Source: Halostella salina | Lineage (GTDB): Archaea; Halobacteriota; Halobacteria; Halobacteriales; Natronoarchaeaceae | Assembly: GCF_003675855.1 (NCBI RefSeq) | Contig: NZ_RCIH01000009.1 | Location: 1 to 64,000 of the forward strand | Length of the DNA stretch: 64,000 nucleotides | Direction: 5' to 3' | Shown here: one piece after another, positions 40,286 to 49,069 of the stretch | Layout: each line of letters starts with the position of its first letter | Position numbering within the stretch: position 1 is the stretch's first letter | Position numbers and translations under genes: made by a program | The notes under the pieces: model-generated | What the model saw: the letters and a program-made list of their open reading frames with translations, nothing else | Database searches by the model: none | What the model was told of the DNA's origin: nothing

Positions 40286-42730
40286 ATGAGCGATAACAAC
40301 ACCCCAACACTCGATACGGTCCTGAATACCGAAGCGCTCGAAGAGACGTTTCCGGACTACGAAGGTCAGCTTGCCGATACGATCACCGACCCGCCGAAGG
40401 AAGCAGAAAGGGTCCCAGCTACCGAGGTGCTTCCGGATACGCTCGCAGAGAAGATCGATCACGACCTCTACAGCCATCAGGCAGCGGCGATCCAGGAGTT
40501 ACAAGCGGACAACAACGTGACAGTCTCCACATCCACGTCCTCCGGGAAGACGTGGATCTATACGCTCTACTTCTGCATTCGGAAGCTGCAGAGTCCGGAC
40601 GCCCGTGCACTGTTCCTTTACCCGACGAAGGCACTCAGCGCGGACCAAGAACGGACGATCAACGACCTTTTCGACAAGCTCGGAATCGACGCTCTCGCCG
40701 AGACATACGACGGTGATACGAAGGACGACCGGAAAAAGCTCATCAGAGACCGCGTCGACGTCGTCATTTCCAATTTTGCGGGAATCAACCAGTATCTGGA
40801 CTCCCACATGAAGTGGCGAGATGCCTTCCAGAACTGTGAGCTCGTGGCCATCGACGAGTGTCACACATATACTGGTGTTCATGGGATGCATGTCTCGTGG
40901 GTTGTTCGTCGACTCCGCCGATTACTGGAACACTATGGGTCAGCTCCCCAGCTCGTCTGTTCAACGGCCACCATTGGGAACCCACGTGAACACTCTGAAC
41001 TGTTGACAGGGGCCGACTTCGAAGTGATCGATGAGGACGGGAGCCCACACGGTCGCCGAGAGATCGCGTTCTGGGAGCCACCACTTCAAGAGACAGATGG
41101 CGCCGTCGATGGATTGGCAGAAGACGAGATCATCCCCTCGATGCGACGGAACGCCGACGATGAGGCCGCGGGGGCACTCGTCCATCTAGCGAAAAACGAC
41201 GTTCAGACGCTGATGTTCACTGACTCGCGGCAGGGCACGGAAATCGGTGTGAAGCGCGCGATGAACGCTGCTCGGAACCACCCCGGAGGCCAGTACGTCA
41301 ATATCGAGCCCTATCACGCTGGGCTTAGTAAACGGAAACGCCGTTCCGTGGAAAATCAGCTCGGCAGCAACGATCTCGATGGAGTCATCTCCACGAGTGC
41401 ACTAGAGTTGGGGATCGACATCGGGTCCATGGACGCCACAGTACTTGCGGGGTATCCCGGGACTCGGCAGTCCTTCTGGCAACGCATCGGTCGTGCGGGT
41501 CGTGGCACGACCGACTCCCTCTCCGTGTTCGTGACACAGTCCGATGCTATCGACCAGTACATCCTGAACAACCCAGAATACGTCCTCGAAGAGAACGTCG
41601 AGGATGCCGTGGTCGACCTCTCGAACAACCCAGTCTATGCCAAGCACGTTCTCTGTGCAGCATCTGAACGGCCGCTAACGCAGTCCGATGCGAAGTGGTT
41701 CGGGTCAGAGGACCGGTTGGCTCGGACCATCGATATGTGGCAAGCGGCCGGACAGATGGTGGGTGACCTAGACCGTGGTGCGCAGCACAACGGATCCGCT
41801 CGGCCCCAGAGTGACATCTCGATGTACGCCACGACTGACGAGCAATACGAGGTCCGTCAACTAGACGGCGAAATCGACATGGAACCCCTCGATAAAGAAC
41901 GGGTTTATCGGGAGTTCTACCCCGGTGCCTTAGTTCTACATGATGGTGACCAATATGAGGTTCAGGAAGTTGTAGAAGATCGAATCCGTCCGTATGTGAC
42001 CCTCGAGGAGTCACACTCACCAAACTACACCCAGGCGATCCACGATAAGCGGATCACCGACTTGGAAGTCGAACGATCCTACGAGCTCGATAACGGCTAT
42101 CAGCTCTGTGCCGGAATGGGGACAGTTCACATCAACTACAGCGCCTACAACGTGAGGAACATCCATTCCGGCGAGATGGTCAATGCCATGGTGCCTATTG
42201 ACCTAGATCCGATTTCGATTCGAACGCAGCTTATGTGGATCGCGTTCCCGAACGAGGCAGTCGATCAGGTTCTACGAGAGATTCCAGTAGAGTCCTATAT
42301 TCGGCCGACCGAGAAGTCTGAGTTCCCCTCCATGGGCGAAGAAAAGTTTACCATGGCCGGTGGGCTCCACGGAGGCGAGCACGGGATGATCAAAATGGCA
42401 CCCTTGGAGCTCCGTCTAGACAATAGCGACATGGGTGGATTGTCTACTCTTCGCCATTCCGAGGTCGATAGCCCGGTTTGGTTCATCCACGACGCTGTTG
42501 AGGGCGGTATCGGATTCTCCCACAGCATCTACGAGAACTTTGAGGCGGTTGCTCAGCGGACGCTTGAGCGGATCGATGGCTGTGACTGCGGCCGTGATAT
42601 CGGCTGTCCAGCCTGCTTGATGAGTAGTCAATGTGGAAATCAAAACGAACCGCTCCACCGACCAGCCTCTGTTGGGTTGCTCGAGAAGGCGCTGGAACAG
42701 GTAAGAAGAATTTCCAACCAATCAACCTGA
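40286..42730 (+). CDS. DEXH helicase with DUF1998/MZB domain (MrfA/YprA-like)
   Basis: 814 residues, superfamily 2 helicase. Q/I region LYSHQAAAIQELQAD and STSSGKTW (Walker A), DECH box in VAIDECHTY, SAT motif as CSATIGNP, motif VI QRIGRAGRG. The C-terminal Zn-binding module has CDCGRDIGCPACLMSSQC, the four-Cys DUF1998/MZB signature. MrfA-type enzymes translocate on DNA and unwind damage-containing duplex. With the adjacent exonuclease and Cas4-like protein this makes a three-gene DNA-processing operon that may serve repair or defence. Confidence 0.9.
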   Translation: MSDNNTPTLDTVLNTEALEETFPDYEGQLADTITDPPKEAERVPATEVLPDTLAEKIDHDLYSHQAAAIQELQADNNVTVSTSTSSGKTWIYTLYFCIRKLQSPDARALFLYPTKALSADQERTINDLFDKLGIDALAETYDGDTKDDRKKLIRDRVDVVISNFAGINQYLDSHMKWRDAFQNCELVAIDECHTYTGVHGMHVSWVVRRLRRLLEHYGSAPQLVCSTATIGNPREHSELLTGADFEVIDEDGSPHGRREIAFWEPPLQETDGAVDGLAEDEIIPSMRRNADDEAAGALVHLAKNDVQTLMFTDSRQGTEIGVKRAMNAARNHPGGQYVNIEPYHAGLSKRKRRSVENQLGSNDLDGVISTSALELGIDIGSMDATVLAGYPGTRQSFWQRIGRAGRGTTDSLSVFVTQSDAIDQYILNNPEYVLEENVEDAVVDLSNNPVYAKHVLCAASERPLTQSDAKWFGSEDRLARTIDMWQAAGQMVGDLDRGAQHNGSARPQSDISMYATTDEQYEVRQLDGEIDMEPLDKERVYREFYPGALVLHDGDQYEVQEVVEDRIRPYVTLEESHSPNYTQAIHDKRITDLEVERSYELDNGYQLCAGMGTVHINYSAYNVRNIHSGEMVNAMVPIDLDPISIRTQLMWIAFPNEAVDQVLREIPVESYIRPTEKSEFPSMGEEKFTMAGGLHGGEHGMIKMAPLELRLDNSDMGGLSTLRHSEVDSPVWFIHDAVEGGIGFSHSIYENFEAVAQRTLERIDGCDCGRDIGCPACLMSSQCGNQNEPLHRPASVGLLEKALEQVRRISNQST

Positions 42731-42779
42731 CTCTCTGACAACCTGCTACACATTTTTATCACCAGTCGATTACTAACGC

Positions 42780-42938
42780 ATGCGTAGAGAGCTGCTTACC
42801 TTCGCTCATGAACACCGGCCACGGTATTTCGATCCAGACCAAAATACTGAACGTATGACAAAGCAAAGAGATTTAGAAGCCTCGCCGGACGTCCTCGTAC
42901 CCGTTAGCAGACGCTCTGGTCCTCCAGAGTGGATGTAG
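42780..42938 (+). CDS. Possible 52-residue protein
   Basis: ATG 42780 to TAG 42936-42938 encodes a charged, Arg-rich peptide (RRELLTFAHEHRPRYFDPDQ near the start) about 50 bp after the helicase stop. No family recognised; composition is less acidic than usual. It may be a small operon tail or chance. Confidence 0.3.
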   Translation: MRRELLTFAHEHRPRYFDPDQNTERMTKQRDLEASPDVLVPVSRRSGPPEWM

Positions 42939-43024
42939 ATCCGCTGGTCGCTCGATTTTCAGACACATGATCCTGAGTTTGCTGCGTATAGAGAATAGAT
43001 ATAGCACTGAATACGGGGTAGCAA

Positions 43025-43417
43025 TCACAGTACTGTATGAATCTCATCATCAAAGTTATAGAGCGTTCGGTCCAACTCCCAAGGTTCCAGGCCGAGTTCG
43101 GCCGCGATGGCCTGTAGAAACTGCTCGTGATTATCATAGTCCCGCTTTTCAAACGGATAGCCGCTCTCCCGCAGGATTCCTTCTATCCGACTATCGATGG
43201 CGATGAACTCTCGGAAGTCTTCAAGATAGAGATCCATAGGGATATTTCGGGCATACTTATCTCCAATCCAATCGAACTGCTTGAGAAACTCCATTTTCGC
43301 CTCCACACCATCTCTCTGTTTAAACGCCTCCTTCACCCCTTTTGGGTCGCCGTAGGATTCTTTGATGAGTTCGAAGTTACTCACCATCGCCTCCGCTTTC
43401 GTCGGATGCATTGCCAC
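43025..43417 (-). CDS. HhH-GPD-like mini protein (DNA glycosylase relative)
   Basis: 130 residues. LKQFDWIGDKYARNIPMDLY resembles the HhH hairpin of HhH-GPD glycosylases, and FREFIAIDSRIEGIL has the Asp at the place of the catalytic Asp (usual pattern: D-x-H/R-V after the hairpin). The domain is usually over 200 residues with an iron-sulfur cluster; neither is present. The frame is open upstream only to a TAG 24 bases before the GTG, so the protein is either minimal or 5'-truncated. It lies 20 bases after the gene upstream, same strand. Confidence 0.5.
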   Translation of the reverse strand: MAMHPTKAEAMVSNFELIKESYGDPKGVKEAFKQRDGVEAKMEFLKQFDWIGDKYARNIPMDLYLEDFREFIAIDSRIEGILRESGYPFEKRDYDNHEQFLQAIAAELGLEPWELDRTLYNFDDEIHTVL

Positions 43418-43437
43418 ATTCCCGTACAGTCGGGATT

Positions 43438-43932
43438 CTAAATACGAATACCGATGATCTGGATCAACTTGGTTGAGTGTTCGGAAGGCAACGCTACCGT
43501 AGCGGTGTTCATCGATGCGCCGTCGTCGTCAACGACAATCTGTGATCCATAGGATCCCCGCAAAGTTGAGAGACTGAGTACGATCTCGAACCAAATAATA
43601 TCGTCTCGCTTCCACCATCGCCTTCCTTTCTCCTTCAGTTCTTGGAGCTTGTCCTTGACAGGGTATTCGGTCAAAACCTCGTCTACAGCGTTAGTGAGTG
43701 TCCGAAACGCTCCCCACTCCTCACGGCCGTATCTGTTCCCGTGGGCGTCGTGGACCCAGTACGAATACGAACTCTTTGGCGCTGGCAGTTCAACGTCGGG
43801 GGTGTCGGACTCATTTAGAACATCCACGAAATCATCACTATCGGGGGGCTTCATTCCGTCTTCAATGATAATAGCATACCCCTCCTCTGGCCAGAGTTTC
43901 TCCAGTTCGTCTAAATTGGGATAGTCCGCCAT
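43438..43932 (-). CDS. Hypothetical protein
   Basis: 164 residues, soluble, acidic N-terminus (MADYPNLDELEKLWPEEGYA) and a Trp-rich middle (SYWVHDAHGNRYGREEWGAF, GRRWWKRDDIIWFEIVLSL). No recognised family. It is upstream of the HhH-GPD-like gene, same strand, and likely in one operon. AT-richer DNA than the plasmid backbone suggests cargo. Confidence 0.6.
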   Translation of the reverse strand: MADYPNLDELEKLWPEEGYAIIIEDGMKPPDSDDFVDVLNESDTPDVELPAPKSSYSYWVHDAHGNRYGREEWGAFRTLTNAVDEVLTEYPVKDKLQELKEKGRRWWKRDDIIWFEIVLSLSTLRGSYGSQIVVDDDGASMNTATVALPSEHSTKLIQIIGIRI

Positions 43933-44551
43933 ATCTCATTAATTGCCATTCATCCCACTTGAAATGAGGGATAGTCTGGATGACTTGATTGATAAAAATG
44001 GAGTGGCGGCCTACAATCTTTGTACTCCTGCCAGACTTGCGCTGTGTATTCAGCACACGGTTTCTATCAGTGCTCGTGGACTTCAGTACGAAATAGCGGT
44101 TCTGATAAGGAGGCGCACCGAGGGATATCCTCTCTGGTTACATAACGGCCCGCCCCGCTCGCCGCTGCCGCCCTCCGCGTCGCTCGCGACCGACCATTCC
44201 GGGCGGTCTGCCTGCAGTAGCGGGCGGACTGCCGGGCTAAAGTGCATGTGCCCTCGACGCCAGCGCTTCACCCGTTCGGGTCCTGTGGACCTCGGCTCCG
44301 CCGACCGCGACGGACGTAGTTGCGTCGCGGCGAACGGGGAATGCGCTGGCCGCTCGCTCCGGGCGGGTCGGCGCGCGGTGCTGGTTGGGGCCATCTCATG
44401 CAGGCGCGCTCTCGCTCGCGCCCGGTAGGGCGCTCGCGAAGGCGCGAGCGAGAGCGCGCAGATGGTTCTGTCGGTCGTTGTCGTCGGAAAACCGCGATGT
44501 TGGAGCATCGCGGTGTCGGCGCGTGAGCGCCTTCGGAGTTGGTGAACTCCA
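43933..44551. other. GC-rich, hairpin-rich non-coding region
   Basis: About 620 bp without a believable gene, extremely GC-rich from 44145. It contains a series of hairpins: CCCG-TT-CGGG (44271-44280), CCGCGACG/CGTCGCGG (44305-44330), a 17-bp perfect stem (44406-44457), ACCGCGATG/CATCGCGGT (44491-44514), GGCGC-GTGA-GCGCC (44518-44531) and GGAGTT-GGTG-AACTCC (44535-44550), ending one base before the ATG of the OB-fold gene. It could be a structured leader RNA, a regulatory DNA or a replication or transfer origin. Confidence 0.65.
44406..44457. repeat. 17-bp perfect inverted repeat
   Basis: GCGCTCTCGCTCGCGCC (44406-44422) and its exact complement (44441-44457) around 18 nt that contain the palindrome CGCTCGCG-like core. 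It is the longest perfect dyad I found in the window. Confidence 0.75.
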
Positions 44552-45451
44552 ATGTCTAGTAACAACGCTAGCGGAAAGGTCGTTACGGTGGATGAACAGG
44601 CATTCGAGAAAGCGGGCGGTCAGGCGGTCGATGAAGACGGCTTCCCGGTCGTCGACGAGACGCCGGAGTTCGAGGCGGCGGTCGAGCAGGAGACGCAGGC
44701 GAAGGTGGATGCGAACCACCCGGACGGGATCGCGGACACGAGCAAGGACCGGATTCACGGTGTCAGCCTCGAACAGGAGGAGCGCATTCGGGCGCGGGAC
44801 GCCGAACTGGAGCGCATCAGTGCCCAGGCCGAGCTGGGCACGCAGGACGGTCGGGAGCAGCGCACGCGAGCGGTCGCCGCACAAGGGAGTAAGCAGCGCC
44901 GGCGGGAGTTCCAGAAACGGGCCGCGAGCGTGGACCCGATGGCCGACCCCGACCGGGATGATCCCCGGGCAGCACTCTCCCAGGATGAACTGGCGACAGT
45001 GAACACGGAGGCAGACCGACTCGCGACGCGGGTGGATGGCTGGTCGCGTGCGGCGATCAGTCGACGCCTGGCCGACGCAGCCGTCGACGGCCGGGACCTG
45101 ACGAGTGCGGTCGTGCGGGTGTTCGAGGAGTTGCAGACGGCGCCGGGGCAGGTGGTTCCAATCGGGAAGCTCGAGGACGTCGATCGCAAAGAAGTGAGTG
45201 TCGAAGGTCAAATCGAGGTGCTTTGGGATAGTGACTCGCCAGCCATCGCTCAAGTTGGCCTGATCGCAGACGAAAGCGGGAAAACGAAGGTGACGATCTG
45301 GGAGAAATCGAATGCCCCCTGGGTCGAAGAAGGTGAACGGGTGCGCATCCACGGAGCAGCGAGAAATTGGTACGAAGGACGCGTTTCACTAGCCGTCACT
45401 GGCTGGTCAACCCTTCATTTCCCGGAGCGTGGCCGCTGGTGGGACGAATAG
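44552..45451 (+). CDS. RPA-like single-stranded DNA-binding protein (OB fold)
   Basis: 299 residues: acidic N-terminal half with Gln/Glu/Arg-rich helices, a helical region ISRRLADAAVDGRDLTSAVV (about 170-190), and a C-terminal OB fold with DRKEVSVEGQIEVLWDSDSP, AQVGLIADESGKTKVTIWEK and GERVRIHGAARNWYEGRVSL. OB proteins of this kind are common on haloarchaeal plasmids and resemble RPA/SOSS-B units. Likely binds ssDNA in replication or repair of the element. The ATG follows directly on a hairpin. Confidence 0.8.
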   Translation: MSSNNASGKVVTVDEQAFEKAGGQAVDEDGFPVVDETPEFEAAVEQETQAKVDANHPDGIADTSKDRIHGVSLEQEERIRARDAELERISAQAELGTQDGREQRTRAVAAQGSKQRRREFQKRAASVDPMADPDRDDPRAALSQDELATVNTEADRLATRVDGWSRAAISRRLADAAVDGRDLTSAVVRVFEELQTAPGQVVPIGKLEDVDRKEVSVEGQIEVLWDSDSPAIAQVGLIADESGKTKVTIWEKSNAPWVEEGERVRIHGAARNWYEGRVSLAVTGWSTLHFPERGRWWDE

Positions 45452-45612
45452 CCAATCGGAGCAGCCTTCTTTTTTTGCTGTGTGCCGGACCGACCCTGAC
45501 CCCGCCGCCCCACCCTCCGCTCCGTGCTCGCTTCGCTGCGCGCGCAGCCACAACCACGAGACCCGGTCTGAGATTTATCCCTGAAATCGGGGGAAACAGT
45601 GCGCGACCGGGC

Positions 45613-45644
45613 GTGTTTGTCCCACCCCACGAGGGGTGCGGGCG
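45613..45644 (+). promoter_or_regulatory. Leader stem-loop box C
   Basis: GTGTTTGT then CACCCC (45623-45628) / GGGGTG (45633-45638) with loop ACGA, 23 bp or more before ATG 45667. Shares the CGAGGGGTGCGGG-type core with boxes A and B. Confidence 0.5.
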
Positions 45645-45666
45645 TGCCCAACGCTCGGAGCTACGC

Positions 45667-46800
45667 ATGAAAGTCGAAGGAGACTACACGTGCGACATCT
45701 GCGGCGAATCGTTCGAAACGAACGTCGAGATTGCTGCCCACATAGCAGGCCACAAGCGGTCAATCACACCGGACCACATCATTGAGGAGCTCAGACGCGT
45801 CGCCGAACAAAAAGGCCGAACGCCGATGCAACCCGAGGTTGAGGAAGAGACAGAGTTCACAGCTGGTGCCGTCCAATCAACGTTCGGGAGTTGGGAAGAA
45901 GGACTACACGAGGCGGGGCTTGAACCACTCGATCAATCCTACTCAGAAACGGAGGTAATCGACGACTTACAGCGCGTGGCCGAGATGCTCGGTCACTCTC
46001 CGTCAGTGTCGGAAATGAAGGCACATGGGGAAGTGTCTCCAGCTGTGGTGAAACGACGATTCGGATCGTGGAATACCGGACTGGACGCTGCAGAGCTATC
46101 GACAACGAAATCGGCCAAGGTTACACCGAAAGAAGTAATCTCAGCGATTCAGACTCTCGGAGAGGACCTTGGGCGGCCACCGACCGCTTACGAAATGGAT
46201 GAACAAGGAGCGTACGCAACGAAAGTCGCCCACCGGCGATTCGGTAGCTGGAACGCTGCACTTCAGGAGGCAGGTTTTGACCCACATACGCGACGAAATA
46301 TTCCGGATGAAGAGTTACTGACGGAGCTCACTCGGCTCTGCGATGAACTGGGGCATGTCCCCTCAACTGTGGATATGAGAGAACACGGGGAGATCACGAT
46401 CTATCCGTACATCCGACGATATGGATCATGGAAGCGGGCTGTGGAGGCAGCCGGGATGGAATATCGCGGCCATCCGAGCGGCCCAGATCACCCCACTTGG
46501 AAGGGTGGCTACGGGGACATCTCATACGGCCCAAACTGGTACAAGCAGCGCAAACGCGCCTTGGAACGGGACAGCTTCGAGTGCCAGATGCCGGGCTGTC
46601 CGATTGACCGCGAGACCCATCGCGAGCGCTGGGACCGTGACCTGAACGTCCACCACATTACGCCGCTTGGTGCATTCATCGATGGCGACGGAGTACTGGA
46701 TTATGAACGGTCAAACCGACTTGAGAACCTGATTACGCTCTGTCAGCGCCACCATACGATGTGGGAGGAGTTCGCTCCGCTCCAGCCCGATATTCGCTAA
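45667..46800 (+). CDS. C2H2 zinc-finger HNH endonuclease with four HE-associated repeats
   Basis: 377 residues. N-terminal C2H2 finger (CDICGESFETNVEIAAHIAGH is its span, residues 9-29), four tandem repeats of about 53 residues each ending in a FGSW or YGSW motif (TFGSWEEGLHEAG, RFGSWNTGLDAAE, RFGSWNAALQEAG, RYGSWKRAVEAAG), and a C-terminal HNH domain with CQMPGCPI, NVHHITPLGAF and NLITLCQRHH. The repeats are those associated with homing endonucleases and bind DNA. It probably cuts DNA at a long site; it might mobilise itself or act in the plasmid's biology. Start ATG 45667 after box C. Confidence 0.85.
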   Translation: MKVEGDYTCDICGESFETNVEIAAHIAGHKRSITPDHIIEELRRVAEQKGRTPMQPEVEEETEFTAGAVQSTFGSWEEGLHEAGLEPLDQSYSETEVIDDLQRVAEMLGHSPSVSEMKAHGEVSPAVVKRRFGSWNTGLDAAELSTTKSAKVTPKEVISAIQTLGEDLGRPPTAYEMDEQGAYATKVAHRRFGSWNAALQEAGFDPHTRRNIPDEELLTELTRLCDELGHVPSTVDMREHGEITIYPYIRRYGSWKRAVEAAGMEYRGHPSGPDHPTWKGGYGDISYGPNWYKQRKRALERDSFECQMPGCPIDRETHRERWDRDLNVHHITPLGAFIDGDGVLDYERSNRLENLITLCQRHHTMWEEFAPLQPDIR

Positions 46801-46812
46801 CCGCTCAGAGAG

Positions 46813-46840
46813 GTGTTGCTCGCCCCCACGATGGGGGGCA
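46813..46840 (+). promoter_or_regulatory. Leader stem-loop box D
   Basis: GTGTTGCTC then GCCCCC (46822-46827) / GGGGGC (46834-46839) with loop ACGATG, 26 bp before ATG 46866. Confidence 0.5.
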
Positions 46841-46865
46841 GGGACAGCAGCGAATCCGTTCCACT

Positions 46866-47081
46866 ATGGCCGACGACACGACACTCACGGCCCGCGAACG
46901 GCTTCGCATTCACCTCCGCGAAGCCCGCCACACGACCGACTCGCCAATCGTGGACGCACAGTTAGCGGCCGCACTGGACGCCTGGAACGACCTACCGCCG
47001 CCACCCATACGGGAGTGTCCCGTCTGTGGGAAAGTCGGATTGTCAGAACGGATCCGACAACACAGGTGTGGGTCAAAATGA
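46866..47081 (+). CDS. Small zinc-finger protein
   Basis: 71 residues: MADDTTLTARERLRIHLREA and a C-terminal single finger ECPVCGKVGLSERIRQHRC (CxxC ... HxxxC-type). Small basic-acidic DNA- or RNA-binding proteins of this size are typical of haloarchaeal plasmids. Start ATG 46866, preceded by box D. Confidence 0.7.
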   Translation: MADDTTLTARERLRIHLREARHTTDSPIVDAQLAAALDAWNDLPPPPIRECPVCGKVGLSERIRQHRCGSK

Positions 47082-47191
47082 TAGAACAGTTCAGCCTACG
47101 TTGTGCATAAGCGCTTACTCAAATCGAAGTGCATAATCAATAAGTATATGAGGTAAGTAAGTGGGTTTGAAGTAATGGAGGGACCAATCTG

Positions 47192-47434
47192 ATGGCGATA
47201 GCTGTGGTCGACGAGGAAAAAATCGAGAGACTCGTGGAAGCACTCAGGGACGCCGAAGGAGGTCCGTTAATGGTCCGAGAGGTTGCTGACCGTCTCGACG
47301 TTTCGCGCAATACTGCTAGTAAATACGTAGATGTCGCAGAAGCCACTAATGAGGTAGTAACGGACAGATACGGCCCTGCTCGCCGCGTCTGGCTACCTGA
47401 AAAAGCTCCATCTGGAACAGCGGAGGGTGCATAG
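47192..47434 (+). CDS. Small HTH protein, controller-like, before methyltransferase
   Basis: 80 residues: EKIERLVEALRDAEGGPLMV, REVADRLDVSRNTASKYVDV forms a winged HTH. The stop is two bases before the methyltransferase ATG. By position it may act like a controller of the restriction-modification system. TATA-like sequence AATAAGTATATG is at about 47138-47150. Confidence 0.75.
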   Translation: MAIAVVDEEKIERLVEALRDAEGGPLMVREVADRLDVSRNTASKYVDVAEATNEVVTDRYGPARRVWLPEKAPSGTAEGA

Positions 47435-47436
47435 AG

Positions 47437-48984
47437 ATGACTCCTGTAGACGATTTCAAGGCTGTCGGTGAGGATGGACTTATCAGAAATAAACTGGATC
47501 GTATGCGCCAGACCGGAGAGATGCGCGTTCTTGATTTATTCGCAGGTTGCGGCGGCCTCTCACTGGGCTTCGAGACCGCTGGCTACGAAATAGTTGGCGG
47601 CATCGAGAAGAACGATTACGCCGCTTCAACGTATGCGGAGAATATCCATCGAGAAGCATCTTCAGCGGTGAAGAAATTCCATTCAAAAGCTCGAGATATC
47701 TCCGAGGTTGACCCCGAGGAGTACGTTGAGGAACATCCCAATCTGAACGAGGTCGGACGCGATGTAGACGTTCTGGTCGGCGGTCCCCCATGTCAGGCCT
47801 ACACCCGGGTGGGACGTGCAAAGCTAAGAGATGTCGCAGAGGACCCAGAGGCCTTCCTCAATGACCCGAGAAGTAACCTCTATCTACAGTATCTGGAATT
47901 CGTTCAGAAGACCAAGCCAGCGGTGATTCTGATCGAGAACGTTCCGGACATTCTGAATTATGACGGGCACAATATTGCTCGGGAAGTAGCCGAAGTACTG
48001 GATGAGCTTGGCTACTCCCCTCGATACACTTTGCTAAACGCGTCATATTATGGGGTTCCCCAGATGCGTGAACGGATGTTCCTTCTGGCCTATCATGAAG
48101 ACGTCGCCGCAGACCCCGAGTTCCCGGAGCCCACTCACTACCATGAACTACCGTCCGGGTATCAAGGGTCACGGGATGTAGCTCTTCAGGAGGTCGAGAC
48201 ACCACAGACTACTCTGGAGGACCCAACGAGGAAGAAGACGTACTTCTCTCCCATCCCTGAACCCGAAGATGATCTCCCGTCCGCTGTGACTGCCCACGAG
48301 GCAATTGGTGATTTACCCGAGATAACCCGGCACCTTCGGGGAGAACTAGAGCGAGGGGCAAGACGGTTCGATGATCTTTCACCGTACCCTGGCTCCTCTC
48401 ACTCCGATTACGCAGAGAAAATGCGAAACTGGCCGGGATTCGAGAGTTCAGATGGCGTCTGGGACCATACCATCCGAAACCTCCCTCGTGATTACCCCAT
48501 CTTCCGACGGATGAATGAGGGGGACGAATATCCCGCGGCTCACGAACATGCAATGGATCTGTTCCGCGAAAAACTCCAAGAACTGGAAGAACAGGGTGAA
48601 AGGCCTGAACCCGGGTCAGAAGAATACGAGGAGCTAAAAGACTCCATAGTTCCCCCCTACAGCACCGACAAATTCCCCAACAAATGGTGGAAAATGGAGA
48701 GGGATAATCCAGTCCGGACGCTCATGGCTCATCTTCAGAAGGACAGCTACACCCATATTCACTACGACGATGAGCAAGCCCGGACCCTCTCCGTGCGCGA
48801 AGGCGCTCGTTTACAATCCTTCCCAGATGGCTTCGAATTCGAGGGTACAATGAACCCGGCGTTTCGCCAGATTGGAAATGCCGTCCCTCCGCTACTGGCT
48901 CTCTCACTCGCAACGAAGATCTCGGAGGTGCTTCCGGTTTCCGATGACGGGAAGAGTCGACACAAAAAGGTTCATTCTGCCTGA
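47437..48984 (+). CDS. DNA (cytosine-5) methyltransferase
   Basis: 515 residues with all landmarks of C5 enzymes in order: motif I VLDLFAGCGGLSLGFETAGY, motif IV GGPPCQAYTRVG with the catalytic Cys, motif VI IENVPDIL, motif VIII PQMRERMFLL, motif IX RTLSVREGARLQSFPD, motif X QIGNAVPPLLA. The target-recognition region (about residues 230-400) is long. AT-richer than the backbone. Convergent with an McrC/McrB-like pair, so together they resemble LlaJI-type restriction-modification, in which McrBC-like subunits cut and C5 methylation protects. Confidence 0.92.
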   Translation: MTPVDDFKAVGEDGLIRNKLDRMRQTGEMRVLDLFAGCGGLSLGFETAGYEIVGGIEKNDYAASTYAENIHREASSAVKKFHSKARDISEVDPEEYVEEHPNLNEVGRDVDVLVGGPPCQAYTRVGRAKLRDVAEDPEAFLNDPRSNLYLQYLEFVQKTKPAVILIENVPDILNYDGHNIAREVAEVLDELGYSPRYTLLNASYYGVPQMRERMFLLAYHEDVAADPEFPEPTHYHELPSGYQGSRDVALQEVETPQTTLEDPTRKKTYFSPIPEPEDDLPSAVTAHEAIGDLPEITRHLRGELERGARRFDDLSPYPGSSHSDYAEKMRNWPGFESSDGVWDHTIRNLPRDYPIFRRMNEGDEYPAAHEHAMDLFREKLQELEEQGERPEPGSEEYEELKDSIVPPYSTDKFPNKWWKMERDNPVRTLMAHLQKDSYTHIHYDDEQARTLSVREGARLQSFPDGFEFEGTMNPAFRQIGNAVPPLLALSLATKISEVLPVSDDGKSRHKKVHSA

Positions 48985-49069
48985 CTAGTCTACTTTTGCA
49001 GGTATTGCTAAAGGAAGAATAATATCCCCGTCAATTTCGGGGCAAGGTAATATGATGCCACCCTCTGCT

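Noticed and set aside
44406-44457. The 17-bp hairpin as an intrinsic terminator
   Set aside because: No T tract follows either arm, the loop is 18 nt long and the flanking DNA is GC-rich; archaeal termination relies on T tracts.
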